Assembly (NCBI GenBank): GCA_016081115.2
Contig: CM071926.1
Location: 11,359,971-11,423,970 of the forward strand
Source of the DNA: Rehmannia glutinosa
Lineage: Eukaryota; Streptophyta; Magnoliopsida; Lamiales; Orobanchaceae
Length of the DNA: 64,000 nucleotides
Reading direction: 5' to 3'
Shown piece by piece: positions 47,081 through 57,710 of the stretch (the first letter of the stretch is position 1; every line of letters begins with the position of its first letter). Below the pieces are notes generated by a model. It made no database searches, was not told where the DNA came from, and worked only from the letters and a program-made list of their open reading frames with translations. The position numbers and the translations under genes were made by a program.

Positions 47081-47990
47081 TGATCGACGCTAAAAAAAAA
47101 GTAAATATGACCTTCGTCATTTTTCCGATCCAGAAATCTATTGCTTAGATTTTGGATCGGAAAAATGTGAAGAAGATTTTTGATTTCTCTTTTTTTCGTG
47201 CAAATATTAGATAAGGTAGATGAAAACCAAATAATTTCACAATTTGAAATGTGTTTTTTCATTTTGAAGATGTTTAACAAAAAAATGAGGATGAAATGTT
47301 ATGGAGCGGCGCCTTTTGCACAAAAATGAGGGATGAAATGTTAGGGTTTCTTGGTTTTTTTTTCTTCTTGATTTTCTGATTCAATCGTGGCCATCCATTT
47401 GGGTAGAAAATTCTAGAATTTGAATCCACCCGTACACGTGTCGAATGGAAGGCATGCATGTATTTTTATTCTCCTTCGATCTGGACCGTTAAAATATTCC
47501 CATTTGATCCGGACCGTTGAAAATGCTACAGATGGCTGATGAATTTGTTTGATTTATGTGAATGATCTGGACCGTTCATTTTGGTTGTATGGGCTTATGT
47601 ACATGGGCTGCAAATTAAGATCAGATGGGCTTATTAATAAAGGGCCTTATGTTTTCTAATTGGATTGCATTTATTAATGGGCCTCTTCTTTGATTTTATT
47701 TTTTGTAGCTTATTAATTGTATCTTATTTTTTATTTTATTATATTATTATATTTTTTATTTTCATAAATTATAAACAGATAAAATAATTTATTAGATGAT
47801 TTTATTTTTATATGAAGCGCTGAAAAATATGAAAAAAATATACATAATTTTTTGTGTTAAGTATGAATTAATTAATTTACGTAAATATTTTTTGCATTTT
47901 TTGAATTAAATAAAATATATATATTAAAATATATAATAGATAATTTTTATTATTATGTTTCAATTTTATATGTTTTATTATTACTTTGAT
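47081..47990. other. Helitron non-coding sequence upstream of the RepHel gene
   Basis: AAAAATGAGG(G)ATGAAATGTTA occurs twice (47282, 47322), and a GATC(T/C)GGACCGTT motif three times (about 47479, 47508, 47566). No coding sequence. It could contain the RepHel promoter. Confidence 0.4.
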
Positions 47991-47997
47991 TTTTTAT

Positions 47998-48660
47998 ACA
48001 GAAAATGGGAACATAGCAGGGATAACATCTAATGATGCATCTAAAAGAGTTGCATCCAAGAATGGTACGAGGAAGCTTGCTTGTCCATTTTCCAACTCTC
48101 CTCTCAGTGACATTACAAACGGTACATTTTATTTGATTGTTATAATATTTGTATTTATATTTTATATATTTAGATGTATTTATATTTAAAATATCTTTTA
48201 AAGTATCAAATATTGGTGATCAAATTTTTTATTATTCTAACAGTACAAAATAGGCATGTGCAAAACAATACTTTAAAAGTAGTTTTGTATTTTTTAATAA
48301 AAAAAACAATATTGTATTAAAATTATAAATTTTCGTAGTACAAATATATACAAATAAATATTTTTATAAAGAAAATAAATAATACCTTAAGTAATCATAT
48401 ATAATTTGAAATTTGTAAAATACAATGACATATACTTAAAATAGATGTAATACGTATTATTAGATATATATATATATAGATACATAGATTCTGTGTGTAA
48501 TTTGTGTGTTTTATTATTACTTTTAGTTTTTAACAGAAAATGGGAGCATAGGGAGAATAACAAGTACAGATGGACCAACAAGAGTTGTTTCAAATAATGT
48601 TTCGAGCATGATTGCTTCACAAATTACAAATTCCCATCTTGGTGACAGTGCAAATGGTAT
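47998..48660 (+). pseudogene. tandemly duplicated candidate exons at the 5' end of the RepHel gene
   Basis: Two similar ~120 bp segments (about 48001-48121 and 48538-48657) each follow a TTTTTA(T)ACAG acceptor-like tract. Each starts AAAATGGGA(A/G)CATAG, carries AAGAGTTG-(C/T)-TC-AA and TTGGTGACA/CAGTGACA segments, and ends in a GGTA donor-like site. Both have stops in the ATGGGAGCATAG frame, so the true phase is uncertain. They are probably variant 5' exons of the transposase gene, but could be non-coding repeats. Confidence 0.45.
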
Positions 48661-48754
48661 ATTAAATTTTTTATTTTATATTATTGTTGTACTAAATTAT
48701 TTATTTAGGTGTAATTAGAAATTCTGAGTTATATTTTATTTTTGTGGATCAGTA

Positions 48755-51420
48755 GTTTGCAGGAGAAGAACACCAATTCAAAATGATATTAAGAATTTGG
48801 ACAATTCTTATTGTCGTATGTCGGGCGCGACCTCCAATATTTCTTATGTCTCTAAAATTATTGACCTTACTATGGATGACCCTGTTCAAACCGCTTTGAA
48901 CATCAATTCAAATACAGTATTGGACAATACACTAACGTCAACTACATCTCCATCTCACTTAAGCGATGCAATCCCTAACAATGGTCGAATTATTGTTTTC
49001 ATATTAACATTATATAATTTAATTTTAGTATAACTTTGTAATTGTTTAATCAAAAATAAATATTTATATTTTTTCAGTAATCTTGGGATATTGGTGATGC
49101 AAGTTATACATGTCGATTTTGTGCGGCCATGTTTTGGTACGAGGAGAGGATACATTCCCATGTCAAATCCACTTCTCCGAAATACACTCATGTGATCATG
49201 GAATTATTCAACTCCCTCCTCTCGAAACAACCACCTACTTTCCTTCGTAATTTATTGTATGAAGATAGCGATAAAAACAAGCACTTTCAAGAAAACATAA
49301 GATCATATAATAGTATATTTTGCTTTACATATATGGGAGGAAAGATCGACAGTGACATTAATAGAGGCCAAGGTGCTCCAGTTTTAGAATATACGGACAA
49401 AACTATCATTTAATTGGTAGTTTCTTTGCCATCCGATGGTTCAACACCTAAATTTGCATAGCTGTATATATATGATACAGATAATGAGATAAATCATAGA
49501 TTGAATGTTGTCAGGTTTGTTTCTTTATAATTCTTAATTAATTATATCTACATATGTATAATAATTCTTGCTAACTATGGATTTTCGACTTGATTCAATC
49601 TGTAGGCAAGGAAGTGATACTAATAACTGCACCAAGATATTGTTGTCGGACTTCAGAAAATGTTAGATGAAAATACTATATTGGTGAAAACCTTTAGAGT
49701 AGCAAGAGAAAAGATTCGAGAATGTACAAATTCTGATGTTAGATTATGTCTTATCGGTAGAAGAGGCAAAGATGCTAGAAGATACAACTTGCCATCGAGC
49801 TCTGAGATAGCCACTTTGATTCTTGGTGATTTTGATCAGGCTTTAGGAGAAGAGATATATTGATTGAAACAAAAATCGGACAGTTGCAGAGGACAAATGA
49901 GTTGATGCTGATTATTTGGCATTGCAATATCCTTAGTTGTTGCCTTATAGTGAGGATGGATTTAGAAGACATTCCGTTTTCGGACTTGAAAAATAGAACT
50001 CATGGAGGAAGGAAAACAATCAGTTTTAGATAATTTTTTGCCTACCGGTTGCACGAACTAACGAAGCTTCTACCATTTTGTTTTCAAGAAGATTGTTCCA
50101 ACAGTTTGCGTGGATGCTTATACAATGGTTGAATCAGCCCGATTGAAATATATGCGCTTACATCAAAAGAAGTTGCGTTGTGACATATATAAGGGTCTGG
50201 CAGATGTTGTATTGAATGGAGACACTGATCCCAGATCACAAGGCAAAAGAATTATATTGTCGTCGAGTTTCACTGGAGGAGCATGATTTATGATTCAAAA
50301 TTATCAAGACGAAATGGCTATATGTAGATGGGCCGGTTATCCCCATTTTTTTATAACATTCACCTCCAATCCAAAATGGCCTGAGATTGCTCGTTTTCTT
50401 GAGAAGAGAAATCTTAATGCTGAAGACCGCCCTAACATTATTTGCAGAATATTTAAAGTCAAACTAGATGCTCTTATCAAGGATCTTTTTCAGAATCAGG
50501 TGTTCGGTAAAGTTGTATCAGGTTGTTGAATCTTCTTCATTATTTTATCAGTTTTTATATTATTCAATTTATTATTTTATTTTAATACTTTTTCTAATTC
50601 TTTTTTATTTAAAACTTTCTGATTATTTACACAATAGAGTCCCAAAACGTGGATTGCCTCATGCTCACATTCTTCTCTTTCGGCGAAAGAAGGTAAATAT
50701 CTAACTACGAATGATATAGATAGAATTATATCGGCCGAGATACCAGACGAAGCCGATGATCCGTGCTATTATGCCACAGTTAGAGATTTCATGATTCATG
50801 GACCGTGTGGTGATGTGAGGAAAAATTCTCCATGTATGGCTGATGGTCGTTGCATGAAATATTTTCCAAAAAAATTTGTTGACGCCACGTGTATTGATGA
50901 AGAAGATTATCCACGTTAGCGGCGTAGGAATAATTGCATGGTTGTAAAAAAAAAATGGTGTTCCTCTTGATAAACAGATCGTCGTCGCATAATCATCGAT
51001 TGCTCCTTAAATACGATGCCCACATTAATGTAGAATGGTGTAATCAATCCGGATCTATTAAGTATTTGTTCAAATATGTCAATAAAAGACATGATCGGGT
51101 GGTGATCGCACCATTCTACCGAGCGATGGTGCTAAAGATTTCGAGAAACCGTAGATGAAATGAGCATGTATTACGATTACAGATATGTTTCATTGTGCGA
51201 GGCAACATGGAGGTTATTGGGATATGAAATTCAATATAAATTTCATCCCACTGAACGTCTTAGTTTCCATCTCGAGAACGAACAAACACTAATATTTCAT
51301 GATTCTAAAAGAATTGGCGATGTCCTCCATAGAAGACTTTGTCGAGAAAACATGTTTTTGGCCACGGATGGAAGCAAATAAAATATATCCCGAGGCAGGA
51401 AGAATTGAATTGACCTCAAG
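48755..51420 (+). pseudogene. Helitron RepHel, Helitron-like N and Rep (HUH) part
   Basis: A candidate exon at about 48755-48987 encodes NISYVSKIIDLTMDDPVQ. A segment from 49080 reads GDASYTCRFC(A/G)AMFWYEER, a Cys-pair finger typical of the plant RepHel N-terminus, then QPPTFLRNLLYED and the MLDENTILVKTFRVAREKI block (49660-49720). The Rep part has GYPHFFITFTSNPKWPEI (50337-50390) and, after an intron (about 50523-50638), the HUH motif RGLPHAHILLF (50650-50685). Downstream is IKYLFKYVNKRHDR (51057-51100), carrying the paired catalytic tyrosines. This nuclease nicks and joins single-stranded DNA during rolling-circle transposition. Stops and frameshifts break the frame, for example near 49410, 49870 and 51160. 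Confidence 0.9.
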
Positions 51421-52216
51421 AAGCTCTACAAAATTCACATGGAAATCAAAATTGAAGAAGTGGGAGCCGAGAAAGTGAGGCTATACTATAGGGCGTATTT
51501 ACTATGTTCCTCCAGGGTCCGGTGACATGTATTATTTAAGATGCCTTATAAATGTTGTGCGTGGTTCTACGTATCATGATGATTACAAAAAGTACAAGGT
51601 GTACACGCAAAGACTTATCGTGAGGCCTCGCTTTATGCTCTGGGTTTGTTAGAAGACGATAAAGAGTATATTGATGACATCATTGAAGCGAGTCATCGGG
51701 CATCTGCAGAGACACTCCGAGTTTGTTTGCATCATTATTGTCATCGATTCCTTTAGTAGACACGAAGAAGTATGGGACAAATCTTTGGGAACTCCTTTGG
51801 GGACGATATTGTATATAGACGGCGAATTCTTTTTCAACATCAAGGTATAACATTGCAAATTGTATATTATACTTTATATTAATTGTTTATTTGTATAATC
51901 TATTTATATTTTTCTTCATTTTTTTGGTTATAATAATAAGATTTAAATTATTTTTAATGGTTTATATGTTCTTTTTTTTTTTGATAGATCCGGTCTAAGT
52001 GAGAATGAAATTTAGAACCTTGCCTGTTGGAAATTGAAAAGTTGTTGTGCGATCGGGGAAGAGTCTATGTGAGTTTTGTACAATGATATTTCCAAACATT
52101 GACAATATTGAATTCATCCAAAACAAATTAGTTTACAACGAGTTACGATACGATCGTAAGGGATTAGCCGTAGAGCACAAAGATCTTATTTCAAACCCAT
52201 CGATGAGCAACACCAC
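51421..52216 (+). pseudogene. RepHel linker between Rep and helicase, decayed
   Basis: Readable fragments include YYVPPGSGDMYYLRCLINVV-like text near 51500-51560, RASLYALGLLEDD near 51625-51660, and DEWIE-AS--ASA-TLRVCLHHYCH near 51675-51745, all in changing frames. Likely intron sequence lies near 51845-51990. No separate gene is present. Confidence 0.7.
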
Positions 52217-53691
52217 ATGTATTCTGAAATCATCGGTGCTATTCAATTGGAGGAAGGTCGTATTTTCTTTGTATATGGATACGGAGGTACAGGTAAAACC
52301 TATTTATGGAGGGCATTATCTTCGGGGTTGAGATCTAAAGGACAAATTGTACTTAATGTGGTATTGAGCGGAATAGCTTCTCTTCTCTTGCACGGTGGGA
52401 GGACTGCACATTCTAGATTTATTATTCCAATAAATCCACATGAAGGATCAAGCTGTGAGATCAAAGTTGGCAGCCCACTTGCTGAATTGATTGTACGTAG
52501 TAAACTCATAATTTGGGACGAAGCTCCAATGATGCACAAGCATTGCTCTATGGCAGTGGACACAACTATAAAAGATATTACGGAGACAGTCAAACCAGGA
52601 AGTCAGCACATCCCATTTGGAGGCAAAACAGTCGTGTTTGGTGGAGATTTTCAACAGATATTGCCAGTCGTACCCAAGGGAAGTCGACCAGATATCGTCA
52701 ATGCCACGATAAATTCTTCGCATTTGTGGAGACATTGTACTGTTCTTCGACTAACTAAGAACATGCGGCTTCAAAGCCTAGGTGAAAGCGATGATTATTT
52801 GGATTTGGTTAAATTTTCTGAATGGATTGCAAATATCGGAGATGGAACACTTGGAGGAGAAAATGATGGTTCTGCCACAATTGACATCCCTGAAGATATT
52901 TCTCTCGAAGAAACCGATGATCCGATTTTTACCATCATTGAAAGCACTTATCCAATGTTTAAAGATGCAATCGAGGATCCAACATATCTTAAGGAAAGGG
53001 CTATTTTGGCAAAGATGCAATCGAGGATCCAACATATATTAAGGAAAGAGCTATTTTGGCACCTACTCTCGATGTGGTTGAGTCGATAAATCAATATATG
53101 ACCTCATTGAACACATCAGAAGGTCATACTTATTTGAGTTCTGATAGCACTTGCAAATTGGACGCAAATGTTGATTTCTTACATGATCTGCACACACCGA
53201 AATTCTTAAATGGGATAAGATGTTCCGGAGTTCCTAATCATGAAATTCATTTGAAGGTTGAGACTCCTGTTATGCTACTAAGAAATGTAGACCATTCAAT
53301 TGGTTTGTGTAATGGTACAAGATTGGTGATTACAAGGCTTGGTAAACATGTGCTTGAATCCAAGATTCTCACCGTAGCCAATGCAGATCATAAAGTGTTG
53401 ATTCCGCGAATGACTCTTACGCCTTCTGACCTCAGGATTCCCTTCAAGTTCCAGAGAAGGTAATTTTCTTTGATCGTGTCGTATGCCATGACGATAAACA
53501 AAAGCCAAGGACAGTCTCTCTAATGTCGGTCTATACCTGAAGAACCCGGTTTTTAGTCATGGCCAATTATATATTGCATTTCTCGAGTTACCAATTGAAA
53601 GGGACTGAAAATATTAGTTTGCGGTGACGATGCGTCAAACAACAAACAAACAACTAATATTATATACAAAGAAGTATTTCAAAATTTGTAA
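52217..53691 (+). pseudogene. Helitron RepHel, PIF1-like helicase part
   Basis: Motif I (Walker A) GYGGTGKTYLW is at 52277-52309 and motif II IIWDEAPM at 52508-52531. Motif III FGGDFQQILPVV is near 52639-52673, and a LRLTKNMRL motif near 52747-52773. The frame is disrupted at 52961-53060 by a 50-bp tandem duplication. Coding resumes in another frame (53056-53463: VVESINQYMTSLN, GVPNHEIHLKVETPVMLLRN, GLCNGTRLVITRLG). The C-terminus (AMTINKSQGQSL, LYIAFSR) is reached only after further frame changes and ends at about 53691. PIF1-type helicases unwind DNA 5' to 3' and drive strand displacement. Confidence 0.93.
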
Positions 53692-53812
53692 TTGTAATTT
53701 CATATCTTTGTAATTTTGTTATTTGAAGTTTTCGTTCTGTTACATTTTATATAGATATTATTTATTTAATTGATATAAGATTTATATAGTAACACCACAC
53801 CCCGAAAACACT

Positions 53813-53840
53813 CTCGTGCATTGCACGGGTAAAAAACTAG
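53813..53840 (+). other. Helitron 3' terminus: hairpin and CTAG
   Basis: A 7-bp stem with a 3-nt loop (CTCGTGC-ATT-GCACGGG, one T-G wobble) is followed by TAAAAAA and CTAG at 53837-53840. The next base is T. This matches the known Helitron 3' signature (hairpin close to CTRR, insertion before T). Confidence 0.95.
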
Positions 53841-53979
53841 TATATATCTATATATCATAAACAATAAACAGTTTCATGGAAATTTTCTTCAAGGGCAATT
53901 TAGTCCAATCAGTCCTACAAACGGATTTTAACAAACTTTTAATTCCGCTTCCCCACAAGAAATTCCAAACAACGCTGAC
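53841..53979 (+). promoter_or_regulatory. 139-bp interval between Helitron end and mTERF start codon
   Basis: AT-rich with several TATATA runs (53841-53860), then a TCAATT-poor leader. It holds all remaining non-Helitron sequence upstream of the gene, so transcription of the gene may start here or inside the Helitron. No canonical promoter can be asserted. Confidence 0.4.
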
Positions 53980-54840
53980 ATGATTCTCCGACTACAATTC
54001 TCCACCCCACCCAAACCCCCAAATACCCTCAAAACCCTCTCCACCACCACCACGACCACCACCACTGCAGACTCCGGCCTCAAATTCCGGCAGAAGCTTC
54101 TCTACCTCGAATCCCTCAAAGTGAACCCAACAAAAGCCCTCCAAAGAAACCCAAATCTCCGTTCTGCCACTCTCTCCACCTTCCATTCCATCACCGAATG
54201 CCTCTCATCAATGGGCCTCGAAATCTCCGCATCGGCCGCATTCTCGACATGTACCCTGAGCTTCTCACCGCCGACCCTTATTCAGACATATACCCAATTT
54301 TCGATTTTTGCTCAACACTGTCGAAATCCCATTTCCCGATTTTCGAAAGTCGATAATTCGATGCCCCGCCTTCTTGTTTCTGACCCAGAAACCCGATTGA
54401 AGCCATCATTTGAATTTTTGACTCAATTAGGATTTTCGGGCCCGAATAGGTTAACCTCTCAAACCACAATGTTATTGGTTTCTAGCGTTGAGTTTACGCT
54501 AATTCCAAAGATTGAGTATTTGGTAGGGTTAGGGTTGGAATATGATGATGTGAGGAATATGGTGTTGAGATCGCCGGGGTTGTTGACATTTAGCGTGGAG
54601 AATAATTACAAGCCGAAGGTGGAGTATTTCTTGAAGGAAATGAATGGTAATTTGGAGGAAATTAAGAGTTTTCCTCAGTATTTTTCTTTTAGTTTGGAGA
54701 GGAAGATTAAGCCGCGTCATAGGCTTTTGATGGAGCATGGATTTTCGGTATCGTTATCGGATATGTTGAAAGTTAGTGATGGAGAGTTCAATGCGCGGTT
54801 GATTGAGAGGCGGCTGCGGATGGTGGAGGATAAGTCATAA
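53980..54840 (+). CDS. mTERF-family protein, organelle-targeted, single exon
   Basis: A 286-codon frame. The N-terminus is Ser/Thr/Pro-rich with few acidic residues, a likely plastid or mitochondrial transit peptide. mTERF repeats follow, with SLKVNP-type helices (GLKFRQKLLYLESLKVNPTK), FLTQLGFSGPNRL, LIPKIEYLVGLGLEYDDV, MVLRSPGLLTFSVENNYKPK and the C-terminal FPQYFSFSLERKIKPRHRLL, MLKVSDGEFN. Family members bind nucleic acid and act in organelle transcription or RNA maturation. Residues about 84-129 do not look like mTERF, but the alternative frame of the same bases does (RILDMYPELLTADPYSD, then IPFPDFRKSI). Three single-base losses near 54230, 54307 and 54366 would explain this and cancel out. 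Length and intron-less structure recall Arabidopsis SOLDAT10, from memory only. Confidence 0.9.
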   Translation: MILRLQFSTPPKPPNTLKTLSTTTTTTTTADSGLKFRQKLLYLESLKVNPTKALQRNPNLRSATLSTFHSITECLSSMGLEISASAAFSTCTLSFSPPTLIQTYTQFSIFAQHCRNPISRFSKVDNSMPRLLVSDPETRLKPSFEFLTQLGFSGPNRLTSQTTMLLVSSVEFTLIPKIEYLVGLGLEYDDVRNMVLRSPGLLTFSVENNYKPKVEYFLKEMNGNLEEIKSFPQYFSFSLERKIKPRHRLLMEHGFSVSLSDMLKVSDGEFNARLIERRLRMVEDKS

Positions 54841-55415
54841 GCCATCGTAGCTTTTATGTAAGTTTTCCTTGTTTACATTTTTATATACTATATATATTGT
54901 TTGGGATTATAATTGGACTGCATATACATGGAGTTGTAAATCTTTTATTTCTGTATTTGAAATGTACATGTTTTATCGAGATAAAATAGATTTTCTGTCA
55001 CACAATGTGTTCAAAAATTACAAAAAATGCTGATTAATTGTGTTATCAATTGAGTTAGTACAATTTGCCATCTTCTTAGCTAACTGATAGTTAGTATCTT
55101 TAGTGGGTGTTTCTGAGAGATATTCAGCTGTTTCATTCTTTGAGGAGCTCTCATTTGTTTATGTTATCCAAATATTAAAGAGTTCTTTGCTATTGTTCCA
55201 TTCTTTGATTGCTCCATAGTCCACTCCTTCCCCATATTCGGAGGGGAAAAAGAAGTTTAAAATGAAAAACAGAGAGTCATTTGCTCTAAGTTGGCAAACC
55301 ATTTGGAGTATGGGCATTCTACAAGTATGTGTTGTAACATAAAAGGATGCGGAATTTGGACCATGTGAAACTTGTCTATCTGGAAAACAACATATAGCAG
55401 ATCACATCCAAAAAC
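54841..55415. other. mTERF 3' flank, no further gene
   Basis: A GTAAGTTTT donor-like site at 54858 hints at a 3' UTR intron, and AATAAA-like ATAAAATAG lies near 54983. No coding sequence is seen. Confidence 0.4.
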
Positions 55416-55418
55416 TAA

Positions 55419-55788
55419 GAGGGTATTTGGATGAGCTTATTTGAAGCATTTTATATGTTCCTACATCTTATAAAATGGTTTTAGAGCTTATAAGATGTTA
55501 GATCTTATTTTGAAAATAAGTCGTTGAAGTGTCTCGAATAAATCATAGAGCTTATAAGATGTTAGTAATGACAATTTTATAATTAAAATGTTCAAAGTTA
55601 AAGGAATTTGTTTAAAATAATATTTGATTTTGAAAATAACATATTCCTCAATTTTTTAAAAACAACTTATAACCTCTTAACATCTTATTTTGGGAGCTTA
55701 TATTATCTTTTCTAAAAAAAACAATTGCCAAATGCTTTATAGAGCTTAAAATGTTTTGAAGAGCTTATAAGCTCAGTTGAGCACCCTC
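55419..55788. mobile_element. Tourist-like (PIF/Harbinger) MITE, 370 bp
   Basis: The ends GAGGGTATTTGGATGAGCTT and (inward from the right) GAGGGTGCTCAACTGAGCTT are inverted repeats with a few mismatches. TAA flanks both sides (55416-55418, 55789-55791), the usual 3-bp target. The inside is full of GAGCTTATAAG-type motifs on both strands. Non-coding. Confidence 0.85.
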
Positions 55789-55791
55789 TAA

Positions 55792-56940
55792 ATATACTTT
55801 CTGAACACATAATCCTTTCGCCCAAAGCCTCCGCCCAAACAAAGAGAGATAAGCAGACACTGTTGTGTAAGAACTCACTCCATTAACATCTGTCCACTTT
55901 TTCGGAGTCAATGCTCCACTCTAGGGAAGGAAAATTGTTAAATCAAAGTCCTTACTGGCGTAAGGGCGGCATGCAAGTGAAAAAAGAGAATAGGTTTAAG
56001 CTGACTCATTGTAGATTATTCTTGAAAGTTTTGCAGCCTGTGAGTTGTGTCATTTTATTAATGAATGAATGACAAAGAGTGCTGCTGTAACCCTCTACAT
56101 GCATAATAATGTATACTCATAGCCTAAATTTTCCTGCAAATTCAATTAAACTATTCCTAGACTGCTATTGCAAAGCCAATGACAATTAAGATTGGAATTC
56201 ATATTTCTGCGAAAACTACATTGGTTATAAGTATCCTGAGAGTGTTTATTTGAGCCCCTGTTTAATTTGTTAGTTTAGGTGCTATGTATTAGAATATCCC
56301 CGGGAACCACACATTTACCTTTGTTGACATGCTGGCCCAATGCTATTTTGAAGCCCAACATTATTTCTTGTCTTTGTGCATCCCAAAGCCAACTTGTGAT
56401 CAAACAAACCAACCAGGTTGGCTTGCATTGTCCATGGTTTGATGTGGAATAATACTCTTGCAACCGGCCAACCCCAACCAAAATCTATAGAACCAACAAA
56501 AAAAGTGATCTGATAAATGGTAAGAAACACTTTTCCCCCATCATCTAAAATCAACCTCCTTGGCCGAATACCCAACTAAGCTCGAAACACCTCAATTACT
56601 GCTTTTAACCCATTTTCATTTTCAGCTTTCTGTTTGTAAATTCTAGCGTTTAGAAGGCTATTTCTTGATGTTTTTTCCTGGGTTCAATACTTTAATTTCC
56701 TGCTCTCAGTCTTTCTAAACTTCACATACTTAATAGATAGAGCAAAAGAGGAAAAACAACAAAATCTAACCACAATTGCAATGTCATGAGGTAATTTTTT
56801 GGGGAGTAATCATGTGAATCATGTCAGTAGGGAAGGAACATCTTCAACCTCCTCGGTGGATCTATTATAGTCTATGCCACTCTTCAATCCAACAACATTG
56901 ATCTAAACCCCTTTGCAATGAAATGAAAGAGACACCTTAC
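55792..56940. other. no gene recognised
   Basis: Mixed sequence with slightly higher GC. Open frames of 68-86 codons on the minus strand near 56275-56575 have no recognisable domain. CACCTTAC at 56933-56940 is the likely left target duplication of the next element. Confidence 0.4.
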
Positions 56941-57555
56941 CAGTGATGTTAGAGGCGCACCTGAGGTGCGGAGCAAAACGCCTTCCGCAATCCGAGGCGG
57001 TGCATGTTCTGGAGGCCCGCCTCCGGTGCATTGTTTTCGTTGTCTCTTTCACACTTTTAACTTTGAAAATAACCCAAAAAGGCAAAAACTCAACAAAACA
57101 AACTAGGGTTTCACTTGAGAGAGAAAGACAGCCCCTGGCTCCAAGCTTCTGCAGTTTCTGCATGCGGTCCTTGCCGCTCTGGTCGCCACCTCCCGTGACT
57201 GGCAGCCGCCGGGTAATCTGTTTTGTTTTTCCACTCTTTTGAATATTTTATTTACTAATTACATTTCGGTTTTAAGAATTATAGGAATTTTTGAATTTAG
57301 TAGTTGATGGTTGAATAATGTGTGGGAAATTATAAGTTTCATATGGTTTATTTCTTAATTTTTGACTAATTTGGATGAAATTTTGTTATCCAAAATGTGA
57401 ATAAATACTAATAATGTCATGTTTTTGGTTATTACTTGTCAATTTGTCGTGGTTAATAGCTTTTATCATTTTTTGGTTTTTATTTTTATTTTTGGCGCGC
57501 CTCATTCACTACAGCGCTGGGGACCCCTTTGCTCCTCTCGCCTCTAGTAGCACTG
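56941..57555. mobile_element. non-autonomous hAT element, 615 bp
   Basis: The ends are CAGTGATGTTAGAGGCG and, inverted at the right, CAGTGCTACTAGAGGCG, matching 13 of 17 positions. The flanks CACCTTAC and CACCATAT share 6 of 8 bases, a decayed 8-bp duplication. GC-rich GAGGCG(C/G) motifs cluster at both ends (56950-57025 and 57495-57545). An open frame at 56943-57242 spans the left third and may be a relic of a hAT 5' exon or UTR; no transposase domain is seen. Confidence 0.8.
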
Positions 57556-57710
57556 CACCATATGATTTAGGATTCCAAATTTGGTAGGATTTCACTTCGA
57601 CCATTTAAACCAGACAATGGACATTGTAGAGTCAAATTTGGGAAGCCAGTGAAACTGAATGAGGGAGACACTTTTATGGCCCAGAAGGATATGTGTGATC
57701 AGCTACACCA

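Larger units (their letters stand above)
37214..53840 (+). mobile_element. degraded autonomous-type Helitron with RPA1-like and RepHel genes
   Basis: The 3' terminus is canonical (hairpin, then CTAG followed by T, see 53813-53840). Inside are an RPA1-like gene (37509-39425) and a RepHel transposase (48755-53691), the gene pair known from plant Helitrons. The body is interrupted by a hAT element (40749-41802) and an LTR-like insertion (42332-46420), which account for over 5 kb. The 5' TC end was not found; the left limit here is simply where the outer copia LTR stops, so the Helitron may be truncated or may continue left of that insertion. Known: Helitrons move by rolling-circle replication and insert between A and T. 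Inferred: the copy is inactive. Confidence 0.85.

Noticed and set aside
52300..52735. Minus-strand frames of 95-97 codons
   Set aside because: Shadows of the plus-strand PIF1-like helicase with its motifs I-III.
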